Origin: Anisodus tanguticus
Lineage: Eukaryota; Streptophyta; Magnoliopsida; Solanales; Solanaceae
DNA: 64,000 nt
Assembly (NCBI GenBank): GCA_034509755.1
Contig: CM067546.1
Location: 31,518,383 to 31,582,382, forward strand
Direction: 5' to 3'
Shown here: positions 22,288 through 32,730 of the stretch, piece after piece
Numbering within the stretch: position 1 is the first letter of the stretch
How the letters are laid out: each line of letters begins with the position of its first letter
Translations under genes and position numbers: made by a program
The notes under the pieces: generated by a model
What the model saw: the letters and a program-made list of their open reading frames with translations, nothing else
What the model was told of the DNA's origin: nothing
Databases searched by the model: none

Positions 22288-24714
22288 ATGGAAGGATTTA
22301 AACGTATGCTTACGGGTAGGGGTCATGTTTCTTCTAGTAGGGGCAACAAGGGCAAGGGTCCTATTTCTAGACAGAATCCTATTCCTACACAGGATGATTT
22401 TGTTGATACTGAACATTTTCCTACAATACCATTAGATTTAGGCGAGGAGCTATTTTCTGAAACTCAAGAAGACTTTAATTTAGACGATGATCTAGATGAT
22501 ACACCCACTAATGTAGATGACAACACACCCACTAGTGCACCTTCAACTGAAATGCCTCATATTCCCCCTAGTATGAGACGAGGTCCAGCAAAACGAATAT
22601 TAAAATCAGATACATGGACATTTTTTGATAGGGACGTAGAGAATCAAGTAGCTAGATGTAAAATTTGTAAAGATGTTTTAAAATTTAAAACTAGAAAAGG
22701 TCACGGTGGGCCAGGGGTTTAATGAGACACGTAGCAAGGGCTCATCCAGCTAGGTATGCCCAATATGAGGCTTCAAAATCGGGTGCGCAAATGTCCGCTC
22801 CATCGGGACAAGGTTCACATACTGTCCCGGGCCAAGTACAGGGTCAAATTAACCCTATGATGGGGGAATTGTAGGCCCTAAATACGATAAACATAGAGAT
22901 AGGGAAACAATAGAAAAATTAGTTGATGTGGAGGGATTGCCTTTTTCATTTCCTTCATCTCCCGGTTTTATTCATTACATTAGAGATATGTATAATCCTG
23001 CTTTTAACGGTTTTCCTAGATCAACTGTTAAGAGAGATGTATTTAAATTCGCACATGAATATCAACAGTATTTACGTTATTCATTATATCATTTTAATGG
23101 CAAAATGGCTATCACTTCTGATATAGGCCGTAGTACTAATGAACATGATTATTTAATGGTAACCTGTCATTGGATAGATTATAAATGATCTATGCAAAAA
23201 TGTATCTTAGCGTATAGATATATACATGATAGGCACACTGGTACTTTTATTACAGAAAAAATTTATAAAGTGTGCGATTATTACGAAATAACTGATAAAA
23301 TTATGACTATTACATTAGATAACGCTTCTTCTAACAATTATGCTATTACAATTTTAAAAAATAGTTTATCTCCATCTTTTCCACATCATTTTCATATAAA
23401 ATGTGCGTGCCATATATATAACTTAATTGTAAAGGAAGGTCTATCACTTTTTGAAGACATTCTTAGTAAAATACAATTTGCTATAAACTTTATTTTTAAA
23501 AATAATAGAATACAACGAAGAAAAGAATATAAAAAAACATGTCACGATTGCCAACTACCTTATAGAAATATTCCAGAAGAAGTACCCACTAGGTGGAATT
23601 CTTTATACGAGTAACTACTTGTTGCTTATGACTATAGAAAACCTATAACTTTATTTTTTAACTCTCATAATCAAAATCCTGCTGATATGGTTGTAGATAG
23701 CGACTGGGGAAAAAATTCCGAACTTATTGTATTTTTAGAGAAATTTTTTCAAGCAACAAAAGAATTTTTAAGTATAGATTATCCTACTATTTCAACTATG
23801 TTATTTTATATAGCTCTAATATTTTTACTGCTTAATGAATATATGGATAAACCATCTTATAAGACAGCTATTACAAAAATGTTTATCAAAATAAAAAAAT
23901 ATTTTATTCCTATTCCCACTATTTATATTATTGGTGTTGTATTAAATCCGACTATTAAAATAGACGGAACTAAATCACTTATTGAAACTATTTACAATTG
24001 TATAGCAGTACTACCACCTCCAAGTCCCAAAAATCCAAATCACGCACCACCTATTGAATAAACTAAAGAAGAAGTGTCTAGCGTAGAAGATGAATGCAAA
24101 AAAGTATATAGGTTTTACCAACAAGAAAGTGCTAGCAACCTACCGGCTTCCATACCATCTTTTTCTTCTTCAACACAACCTCACAAAAGACATGTTGTTT
24201 CTGCCGCTAGTATTGAAAGCCTCAGAAATAGAATGTGCGGCCGTATCGCTACTAACCAAATTAGCGAGTTTAATATTTTTGTTTTGCAGGGTTCTGTACT
24301 GTCCAAGCAGTTCTCAATGAAGAAGGACGTGAAGACTTGCTGAAATACTGGAGGGGGAACGAGAAGATCTTTCCGACACTTTCAATGATGGCCCGAGATG
24401 TTTTGAACATTCAAGCGTCATCAACGGCGTCTGAAAGCGCTTTTTCTGCCGGCAGATATCAAATAGGAGAGCACAGACACTCATTAGCCGGAGACAGCTT
24501 GGAGATTGTAGTATTATTCAGAAATTGGATACGAGCGGAGCGGAGAAGGTGCGGTCAACCGGAGATCAACGAAGAAGAAGATGAAAACTACAACCGAATC
24601 TTATCTGAAGGTAGTGGAAGCGACGTGGAGCAATTTGACCAACAAATACCAATTCCAACAGAAGAATCACAGGAAATTATCAAGAAACTAGAACAGGTTT
24701 TTTTCAGAATGTAA
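22288..24714 (+). pseudogene. hAT transposase (RICESLEEPER-like), degraded
   Basis: Starts at ATG 22288 (MEGFKRMLTGRGHVSSS). A BED zinc finger follows near residues 110-150 (TWTFFDRD, CKICKDVLKF, with the HVARAHPARY histidines after a frameshift near 22715). The catalytic core has TSDIGRST near 23115 (relatives have Trp after DI) and ITLDNASSN near 23312. The C-terminal dimerisation motif (NIQASSTASESAF) is at about 24403-24441. In-frame stops fall near 23186, 23612 and 24059, with frame changes near 22715 and 24320. All domains are recognisable and in order, so decay is recent in transposon terms. Confidence 0.88.
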
Positions 24715-24932
24715 TTTTTTTAATTGCAATTTTACTATGTATTTTGCAACTTTTGAACAACACCACAAAATTGTAATTTTGACAATTGTATTTGTATTAC
24801 GAAAAAAATTATATGTCTATTAAATAATATAAGAGGCACAAAAACAGCATTGAGATGTTTTTATTACACTATCTTGTTTAATTATTGAGTTTTTTATATA
24901 CATGTTATTTTTTAAATTAATGCAAAAAAAAA

Positions 24933-25134
24933 GAACCCGATCCCGATCCCGACCCAGCCCAATCCCGACCCGACTCCGCCGGGATCGGAAACGGGCGGCA
25001 AATCCCTCATGTCCTGATCTCGCCGGTCCCGACCCGACCCGATCCCACCCCTCCCCCCGTCCCGCCCCTACCCGATCCCGACCCGACGGACCCGATTCCG
25101 ACGGACCCGATCCCGGCCCACTGGCCAGCCATAG
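24933..25134 (+). repeat. hAT right subterminal array and TIR
   Basis: CCCGATCCCGACC-type words repeat up to CCCGGCCCACTGGCCAGCC, matching the right end of copy 1 in position and style. The spacing between words is irregular. Confidence 0.65.
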
Positions 25135-25382
25135 GTGTTACTCAATAAGTCAAAACTCTTTTTTATCTTCCTACAATCTAAGTTACCTCTCAACCTAAGA
25201 AAATATGTAGCAAACACCCCTATTTATAATACTAGAAAATCAACATTGACTAGGACATGAAAATCTATTCCTATATGATTTTGATAAATAAATCCTAACT
25301 AGACTTGAATAAAATAAACTATCAAATATCAAATTCTAATCAATTTTAAATTATTAATTTTGGTTTAATTACAACATAGATC

Positions 25383-26350
25383 TAAAGGTTTTAGGTTAAG
25401 CAAGAATAAGACATAGTATATGGAGTGCAAGTTCAGTGACGTATCACAGGAGGAGACAGACGTGGAAGTGAAGATTGAGGCACAAACTATACCCAAAAGA
25501 TGAAGTTTCAAGTATCTTGGGTCCATAATACAAGGAGACATGGAGAATGATGATTATGTTGCACACCGTATTGGATCAGGGTGGATGAAATTGTCGCCAA
25601 GGTTGAAAGGTAAGTTCTACAGAGTGGTGGTTAGACCAACATTGTTGTATGGGGCAGAATGCTGGTCAATCAATAACGTCCACGTTTAGAAGATGCAGTT
25701 ATCAGAGATGAAGATGCTTAGATGGATGTGTGGTAATATTAGAAGATACATTATTAGAAATGAAGTTATACGGAACAAGGTTGGAGTGGCCTCCGTGGCG
25801 GACAAGATGAGAGAAGCTAGACTGAGGTAGTTCGGGCATGTGAAGAGGAGGTGTAAGGATGCGCCATTTAGGAGGTGTGAGAGACAGATGATAGAAGAAT
25901 TTATGAGATGTAGAGATAGGCCGAAGAAGAACTAAGAGGTGATTCGACAAGACATGGTACAACTCTAGCTGACTGAGGAAATGACCCTAGATAGGAAGAT
26001 TTGGAGGCCGAGGATTAGGATAGAAGGTTAATAGGTAGCTGAGTTTTGTCGCACTCTGTGTGAGAGGGGTAGGGGCTAGCCTCTCCATCTCCTATTCTCC
26101 TTTCTTTGTAGTATTATTTACATTTCGCGTAGATCTATACTCCTATGTGTGTATTCCTATATGTTGCTTCATTTGTTTTGTTATTGTGATATCTTTCTTT
26201 CTTATTTTCCTTGAATTTTTGCAATGACTACATTCTTTTGAGCCAAGGGTCCATCAAAAATAGTCTCTCTACCCCACAAAGGTAGAGGTAAGGTCTTCGT
26301 ACATCTTACTCTCTCCAGAACCTACTATATGGGATTACACCGGGTGTGTT
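25383..26350 (+). mobile_element. RTE-type LINE 3' fragment
   Basis: The + strand translates in pieces to the C-terminal end of an RTE-type LINE protein: SKGFRLSKNKT, then VVVRPTLLYGAECWS, MKMLRWMCG, GVASVADKMREARLR and LTEEMTLDRK. Stops and a small deletion break the frame. The 3' end (about 26260-26350) has the phrase AAGGTAGAGGTAAGGTCTTC and ends GGGTGTGTTGTAA, as in the longer copy at 38681-38765. It is 5'-truncated and inserted just inside the left LTR of copia II. Confidence 0.8.
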
Positions 26351-26618
26351 GTAATTCCAACATAGCCTCCCTAAAATCATTATCTTCAAACTTGAGCGTG
26401 CTATGAACAATATCATATCTTGTAGAAGTCAACCACCATAGACTCTCAAACAATTTTCTGAAATATATAACATCGACAAAATTGCGTATGCCATCTTTAG
26501 TCAGCTTCAATTTCTCTTCAATAAGATTCAAAATTAATTTGACTTTCTCCATGTTAAACATCGTCGAAATAATATCATCATATATTTTCTTGATGTATCC
26601 TTGACCTTGCGTGCCCAT
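26325..26618 (-). pseudogene. copia II RT C-terminal scrap
   Basis: A 97-codon minus-strand frame with a copia-like pattern (YFRKLFESLWWLTSTRYDI) where relatives read Y-R-x-L-x-G-S-L-x-Y-L-T-x-T-R-P-D-I. The last residues run into the LINE junction. The catalytic YVDD segment is not present. The match is by eye and moderately weak. Confidence 0.5.
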
Positions 26619-26639
26619 TAAACTTCAATTTACTTTTTC

Positions 26640-27124
26640 GTATGTGGTAATATAGTATCGTCAACTAACAATTTTTCATACTCATCAAAACATACAATCT
26701 CGACTAATGGCTCAAAATTGATTGCATCATCAATATTCATAATCATGCCCATCAGTTGCAGATCTGAGTCCTTAATTATTTCTACTTCAAATTTTGGTAG
26801 AATGTCAAAAATTTTCTCTTGATGAATTATTTTGCTTCTTTCATCACTAAATTCATCTTCAATATTAGGGACATCTTTTTCTTGTGTGATAATGACGGGT
26901 GCTTCTATTCCTTTTTTAATTGTCCCACCTTATATAGGCCAATCATGTCCATTACATGCCTCATGACTTAAAACACTAATAACTTCTAGCAAAAGAGCAT
27001 CAATTTGAACCAAATTATCCCTTTTCGCCATCCCATAAATTATTGATAAGTCAATTTGGACATTATTGAAGTCATCATTCCAATCATTGATATCCATGCC
27101 ACAATAAAAATTACATCTATACAT
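26640..27124 (-). pseudogene. Unrecognised frame inside copia II
   Basis: About 160 codons are open on the minus strand except for one TAA (in WPI*GGTIKK, near 26937). The product is acidic, rich in Asp, Glu and Ile (EKDVPNIEDEFSDERSKI), with no motif I know. It lies between gag and the RT scrap, where protease and integrase would be expected, and resembles neither. It may be a captured or highly diverged segment. Confidence 0.4.
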
Positions 27125-27139
27125 CTACCTTCGATACTC

Positions 27140-27770
27140 TCTATTATTTCTGAATTCTAGCCTTCTTCATTTATTTCTGTCAAATTTTATGACTCTTCTT
27201 TTTCTTTTGGTTGATCATCCTTTGTTTGTAATGCCTCCTCCACTATCTCAATTGTCTTTTGATTCAAGGACATTTCATATGTCACCAATTCATCGTCTAG
27301 ATCATTAAGTCTCAAAGTATTTATAATATCTTGGGTAGCCTTAAAAATTGTCTTCTTGATGTGAAACTCTAATCTTAGAGATTGCAATATCTGTTCAACA
27401 CTTTAACTTCTTCAAAAACTTCTCCATTGACCTTCATATCATTAACAATTTTTGTAATTCTTGTAAAAAATTCTTTGATAGATTTTGTTGGTTTCATCTA
27501 AGTCAACTGATATTTCTCCAAAACTCTTGATGTTTGTCTCTCTTCACGTCTACAACACGTCGATGTGATTTCACCAAAGTTGTCCAAGCCTCCTTTACTG
27601 ATTTTGCATACAAATATTTATTATAATTTAATTGTCTTTTTTTCTCCAATTGTGTAGCTGTTTGACCAATCAATGGTGTGCCTTCTGGGGTTTCCACGAA
27701 CCCTGTATCAATAATGGACCATAGTCCAACAACATTGAAAAACTTCTTCATCTGTTGAATCAACTCTCAA
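27140..27770 (-). pseudogene. copia II gag
   Basis: Two minus-strand frames (27503-27763 and 27187-27387) joined by a short frame-shifted stretch give a copia gag core. Recognisable pieces are GTPLIGQTATQLEKKRQLNY, AKSVKEAWTTL and LRLNDLDDELVTYEMSLNQK. There is no zinc knuckle downstream. The second fragment ends in a charged KDDQPKEKEES tail. Confidence 0.65.
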
Positions 27771-27876
27771 ATTATTTTTTCAATCGAACACAAATGGGAT
27801 AATTTGATAAATATGAAATATACATGTTCTTTTATATATGTTGGATCTCAAATGAGGCATTAATTGAATCTCACAA

Positions 27877-27891
27877 GCTCTAATATCAATT
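27877..27891 (-). other. Decayed primer-binding site of copia II
   Basis: Element-strand TTGATATTAGAGCT beside the LTR start at 27892 matches TGGTATCAGAGC with C-to-T type changes. It identifies the right LTR as the 5' LTR. Confidence 0.55.
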
Positions 27892-28218
27892 TGAAGAAAA
27901 TAAAAATACTCAAAGAAATAATATATGCACAAGTGAAAGACCCAACAATGAATATATAAAAGAAATTTATCAAACTAGAAAGAAGAGGTAGGGAGTTGTA
28001 CTCAATAACTCAAAATTCTTTGTATCTCCCTACAATCTAAGTTATCTATCCGTAGACAACCCTATTTATAATATTAGAAAATTAACATAGATTAGGACTG
28101 GAAAATCTATTCCTATATGATTTTGATAAATAAATTCTAACTAGAGTTGAATTAAATCAACTATTAATTATTAAATTCTAATTAATTTTAAATTATTAAT
28201 CTTGATTTAATTCCAACA
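27892..28218 (-). repeat. 5' LTR of copia II (empty hAT site)
   Basis: 327 bp, TG at 27892 to CA at 28218. It lacks the hAT insertion found in its sister LTR; GTTGTACT at 27995-28002 is the unoccupied target. Confidence 0.82.
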
Positions 28219-28929
28219 TATTCAAACTAAATATTTATTAGATTAAAAATATTGAAATTTCGTTAAAGTGACATCATCCATGCAGGTAGAATCCAACCTT
28301 TGAAGAAAGGGATTATCAGAATATTATATTGAGTGAGATGATTTTGTCTTGTACAGCACAGTTATCCTATCTTATATTATTTTATGAGCATTGAAAAAAG
28401 CCAGCAATAATACAGAGAAACCCATAAATTAATTAAATGGTAATGGGACTGCAGTAAATGAGATCAGAATGTCTTAACTTCATTCAAGAATCAGTTCTAC
28501 AAAGTTGCTGTCCAACAGATTTTGGATCAACAATCATTCATAAGATAATTAAGCTTTACTGTGTATTCATTCAGTGTTCCATCGTGACATAATTTGTGCA
28601 GTAATCAATTACTTTTTCTATCTCAAAATAAATATCGTTTTAGCTTAAAAAAGTTTGTCTCAAAATAAGTATGGTTAACTATTTTTTGATTGCTAAATGT
28701 TACCGCCTAAATGCTGAACTATCACTTTAGAGTTCAAAAATAAATTAGCAAGTATTTTCAATTATACCCTTAACATTAAAGAAAGAGTCATTTTTAATAT
28801 TTCTCAATTCTAAAAAGACATCTAATAAATAATCTGTCTATATATTAAAGCTAGGCATAGACAAGGTGATGTGACATCTCTCTATGACCAATGATTTTAT
28901 TTATTTTTTCTCCTTTTTTGACTTTTTAA
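28219..28929. other. Intergenic repeat debris
   Basis: No gene. From 28611 the phrases CTATCTCAAAATAAATATCG and CTCAAAATAAGTATGG resemble the start of a Stowaway-like MITE without a visible right end. At 28838 TCTGTCTATATATTAAAGC resembles a Helitron 5' terminus. The rest is AT-rich and unassigned. Confidence 0.4.
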
Positions 28930-29498
28930 TGATTCCTTTGTACAAGAACAAATGTGATATCCAGAGTTGCAACAACTATAGGGGTATTAAGCTGCTAAGT
29001 CACACTATGAAAGTTTGAGAAAGACTCGTGGAGATGAGAGTGAGAAGAGGCGTGTCTATCTCCGAGAAATCAATTTGGATTCATGCCGGGGCGTTCGACT
29101 ACAGAAGCCATTCATCTTGTTAGGAGGTTGGTGGAGCAGTATAGAGAGAGGAAGAGAGACTTACATATGATTTTCATCGACCTCGAGAAGGCATACGACA
29201 AATTCCCTAGGGAGGTTCTATGGGGATGTTTGGAGGTTAGAGGTGTACATGTGGCATACACTAGGGCAATCAAGGATATGTATGATGGAGCCAAGACCAC
29301 GGTACAGACAGTAGGAGGAGACTCAGAGCACTTCCCAGTGATGATGGGGCTGCACCAGGGATCATCTCTTAGCCCATTCCTATTTTCCTTGGTGATGGAT
29401 GGACTGACGCGATAAATCTAAGGGGAGCTGCCATGGTGTATGTTATTCACAGATGACATAGTCCTGATTGATGAGACTCGCAACAGAGTGAACACTAA
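28930..29498 (+). pseudogene. LINE reverse transcriptase, N-terminal half
   Basis: RT blocks are in order: NNYRGIKLLSHTMKV, then QFGFMPGRSTTEAIHLVRRL, DLEKAYDKFPREVLW, and MGLHQGSSLSPFLFSLVMD. The catalytic box then appears as LFTDDIVLIDE, where the common form is FADD. Stops occur after TMKV and after DGLTR. The longest open part is 29083-29415 (110 codons). The frame is cut at 29498 by the gypsy II LTR. Confidence 0.85.
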
Positions 29499-31390
29499 TG
29501 TCACTACCCAAACAGAGGGCCATGACGGGCACCCGGACTTTACCTGCCGAGCACCACTCTTCACATACTTACCAGCTAACCAAAACCAATCATGGCCACA
29601 AGGGCCGTTACCAAACCATTCGGCTGACACATACATCACAGCCGACAGGGCCATAAATAACTACAATATACAGGACAACTGTCTACAAGCCTCTAAAGAG
29701 TATGTACATCACAAGGATGGGAAAGGGCCCCGCCATACCCATATACATATGCAAAATATCATACTGATACTAGACTAGCAATTTTGGAACAAATAGAGTG
29801 CTCCAGCATCAGCTGAACCAACAACCTACTAGCGCGAACCATCCCACTATTTACCTGCTCTTGCGGGCATGAAACGCAACGTCCCCCGACAAAAGGGACG
29901 TCAGTACGACTGTGTACTAAGTATGTCAGGCATGAATAATAACATAATAGAGATACATGAATAAACTGAAGCAATAACAACCGTAATATGCCTAAATGTC
30001 ATGCATAATGCAAATATGGTAAACATATATATATTGGCCACACAAGGGCATCTTCCTTCCCATAACATCCTTTGTGGGCATAATCATTATCATATTGGCC
30101 TTACAGGGGCATCTTCCTTTGCGTGATATCTGTACCAGCTGCAGGTGGTGACTCGTATATAACGCCATTCCCTTTTTCCCATCCCCTACATATATATATT
30201 GATACCATATAGTAGTGTATATAACACATGTGGGTCTAGGGTAATACATGAATATAATGAAAATGCATGAATGACAATAAAACATTCGGAACTTATCGGA
30301 TGACATAATATCCTTGTACCTTCAGCTAACATTGGGAATATTAACATGTACCTTCGGCTAACATTGGAAATATCAACATCTTTCCCAGATACCTCAATAA
30401 GGATTTAGGAACATATTTAGGCATGCTTTTAACATAGGAAATAATAACATGAACATTCTTAACTACTAAGAGTAGAATAATTTATGGAATAATATTACGG
30501 TTATGTTTCGTACATAGAACATGCCAAAATAAAGAAGGACTTGCCTTAACATACCTTAGCCATTTTGTGTCCACAATATAACTAAAACAGTTCATAAAGA
30601 AATTAAATCTTATTTTTAAGAAACCCTCTTCTTTCAACTTACTTCACTTCGAAGAAACCTTCAATTTGCTAGAACCCGAAGAACAATCGATGTTGAATTA
30701 CGAAATTAATGTGGGGCGTAGCCTCTGCATTGTTCTTCGCAATTTCTTTCGCATAGAATTCCATCCAGAAGATTATATATGCCTATACATACAAAGCATA
30801 TGCATTTCTGTCCCATTCTTTGGACGTTGCTTCCCAAAAACAAAAGCAGCCAAGAAGAGATAATTAAATCCAATTATAGAAACTCTTTCTCTACTTCTTT
30901 AATGGTTTGTGGGGCCCACACCCCACCCTAGTCCACAAGTTGACACCTTAGTTCTATGTGTCAAGAATATGTACTCCTAAAGTGATTAATCACTACTAGA
31001 TAATCACCATAGTCCACATTTATTTTAATGCCACATAATCACTAATAACTTTCATGTCTTCCACTAATTCAACATACACCCAATTACACACATAATTAAT
31101 TTCTTGATCCCAATTTACTTAAATCTTGATGACTTATAAAACCTTCATATACTCAATGTCATAATCGTGCAATATAGCTCTAATCCATAGCCTCTTTATG
31201 CACAAACCAAATATTATTTTCGATCCCCGTCATCACATTTATTGCGTCCAAAATTATTATGGGTTTTTTTCCTTTTATTTAATAAGCTTTTCATTTGTGT
31301 ACGTGAATATGACCAAAATCCTCCAACACTCGGGTCTATTTACATACGGCTAGCGACTCAAACCATGGTCCGAAAGTACGGGATGTTACA
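29499..31390 (-). repeat. 3' LTR of gypsy II
   Basis: 1892 bp, from TGTCACTACCC to GGGATGTTACA. It aligns over its length with 35709-37659 and has accumulated many substitutions. It lacks about 53 bp that the other LTR has at 36189-36241. Confidence 0.85.
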
Positions 31391-31405
31391 TCCTTCCCCC
31401 CTTAG
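31391..31405 (-). other. Polypurine tract of gypsy II
   Basis: TCCTTCCCCCCTTAG on the + strand is a purine run (CTAAGGGGGGAAGGA) on the element strand, directly abutting the 3' LTR. Confidence 0.75.
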
Positions 31406-32730
31406 AAACATTCGTCCTCGAATGTTGGGGTGATGTATCTAATCCCCGTCACGTAGCTTGCAGACATAACCACCGCTTATCTTCTCTTGGAACCTCGGTG
31501 TTGGCTTGAAATAGGTAGGGGTATTTGTGTTTCATATCCTATTCCGCTTCCCACTTCATTTCTTCTACGTTCTTATTCCACCAAAGAACTTTCACGGAGG
31601 CTACATCTTTAGTCCTCGACTTGCGGAATCGTCGACCTAAGATAGCAACAAGAACTTCTTCATTTGATAGATCCTCTGTAATTTATACATCATTAATTAG
31701 CACAATTCGGGAAGGATTCCCAATACATGTTCTTAGCATAGAAACATGGAAAACCAGACGAACAACTCTAACTTCGAAGGCAAGTCCAATTCATATGATA
31801 TTTGGCTGATTCGTCGAATTATGCGACATGGACTAATGTACTTTGGACTTAGCTTTCCCTTTTTGCCTAAATCTTATTACACCCTTTATAGGAGAATTTC
31901 TTAAAGAAGACCCAATCATATATCTGGAACTTTAAGTCCCGCCGTTGCACATCTGAATACGACTTCTGACGACTTTGAGCGGTTAACAGTCGTACTAGGA
32001 TGAGCTTCACATTCTCTATGGCTTGGTGACTAGGTCAGGCCCAAATAATTTCAACTCGCCTACTTCGAACCATCCGATACGAGATCTACGTTTTCGTCCA
32101 TATAAAGCCTCGTATGGAGCCATTTTAATGCTAGCATGATAACCGTTATTGTACACAAGTTCAATAAGGGGGTAAATGATCATCCCAACTTCCCTTAAGG
32201 TCTAATACAAAAGCTCATAGCATGTCCTCAAGCGTTTGAATCGTACGCTCAGCCTGCCTGTCTCGGTCAGATATAATATAAATAGGCGTATCATGAAGGC
32301 GTACAACTTTGCGTAGTCCTCGGCTGTGTAGGTAGTTTTGACTGCCAGGAATGGAGTGAACTTTATCAGTCTATCAACAATCACCTAAATAGAATCAAAC
32401 TTACGATAAGAGCGAGGTAAACCCGTAATGAAATCTATTTTAATCATTCCTCATTTCCACATTTGGATCTCAATGTTCTAAGTCAAACTGTCTGGTTCTT
32501 GGTGCTATTTTTTTCTTGCTGATAATTAGGACACTGAGCTAAAAAATCCGCAATGTTCCTCTTCATGTCGTTCCACCAGTACATACCCTTAAGATCATAA
32601 CATATCTTAGTAGATCCGGGGTGAACAAAATATTGTGATCAATGGACTTTCATCATAATCTTGTCTCGTAATCCTGGTACACTAGGAATACACAAATTGG
32701 CCTTCCATCTGGGGGTCCCTATCCCATTAT
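31406..32730 (-). pseudogene. gypsy II integrase region, internally deleted
   Basis: Read right to left. The zinc-binding part is HPGSTKICYDLKGMYWWNDM, then KRNIADFLAQCPNYQQ near 32540-32640 (second Cys of the CPxC pair is Tyr). The core start is VIVDRLIKFTPFLAVKTTYT (about 32310-32380), then ISDRDRQAERTIQTLEDML, where ISDR joins QAERT directly. About 50 residues between the second catalytic Asp and the catalytic Glu are missing. The C-terminal part (LIELVYNN, MAPYEALYGRKRRS) follows to about 32050. Stops and frameshifts are frequent. The family assignment is firm. Confidence 0.75.

Larger units (their letters stand above)
21624..25134 (+). mobile_element. hAT copy 2, full-length (3.5 kb)
   Basis: Both ends are present: left AAGGTTGGCCACTGGGC and right GCCCACTGGCCAGCCATAG form imperfect inverted repeats. 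GC-rich CCGACCC subterminal blocks lie inside each end. The 8-bp flanks GTTTTACA (21616-21623) and GTGTTACT (25135-25142) are derived copies of GTTGTACT, seen once at the matching empty site 27995-28002 in the sister LTR. The transposase is broken by stops and frameshifts, so the copy is non-autonomous today. Confidence 0.88.
21513..25376 (-). repeat. 3' LTR of copia II, interrupted by hAT copy 2
   Basis: LTR sequence occupies 21513-21623 and 25135-25376. With the 3511-bp hAT and one 8-bp duplication removed it would be 345 bp, against 327 bp for its partner at 27892-28218. The two align along their length by eye. Confidence 0.8.
21513..28218 (-). mobile_element. Copia-type LTR element II, small and nested
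   Basis: Paired LTRs of about 330-345 bp (TGAAGAAAATAAAAATACTC to the terminal AACA) bound a short interior. The right copy (27892-28218) is the 5' LTR, because a decayed tRNA-iMet primer site abuts it. The left copy is split by hAT copy 2. A LINE fragment (25383-26350) sits just inside the left LTR. What remains of the coding region is gag, an unrecognised frame, and a scrap of RT. The flanking 5-mers GATTT and TATTC match at only 3 of 5 positions, so the duplication is decayed or the ends are off. Confidence 0.75.

Noticed and set aside
29440..29778. 112-codon ORF continuing the LINE frame into gypsy II
   Set aside because: Crosses the LTR boundary at 29499; only its first 20 codons are LINE protein, the rest is LTR sequence.
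31525..31809. 94-codon + strand ORF in gypsy II
   Set aside because: Opposite strand of the gypsy integrase C-terminal/chromodomain side; a shadow frame.
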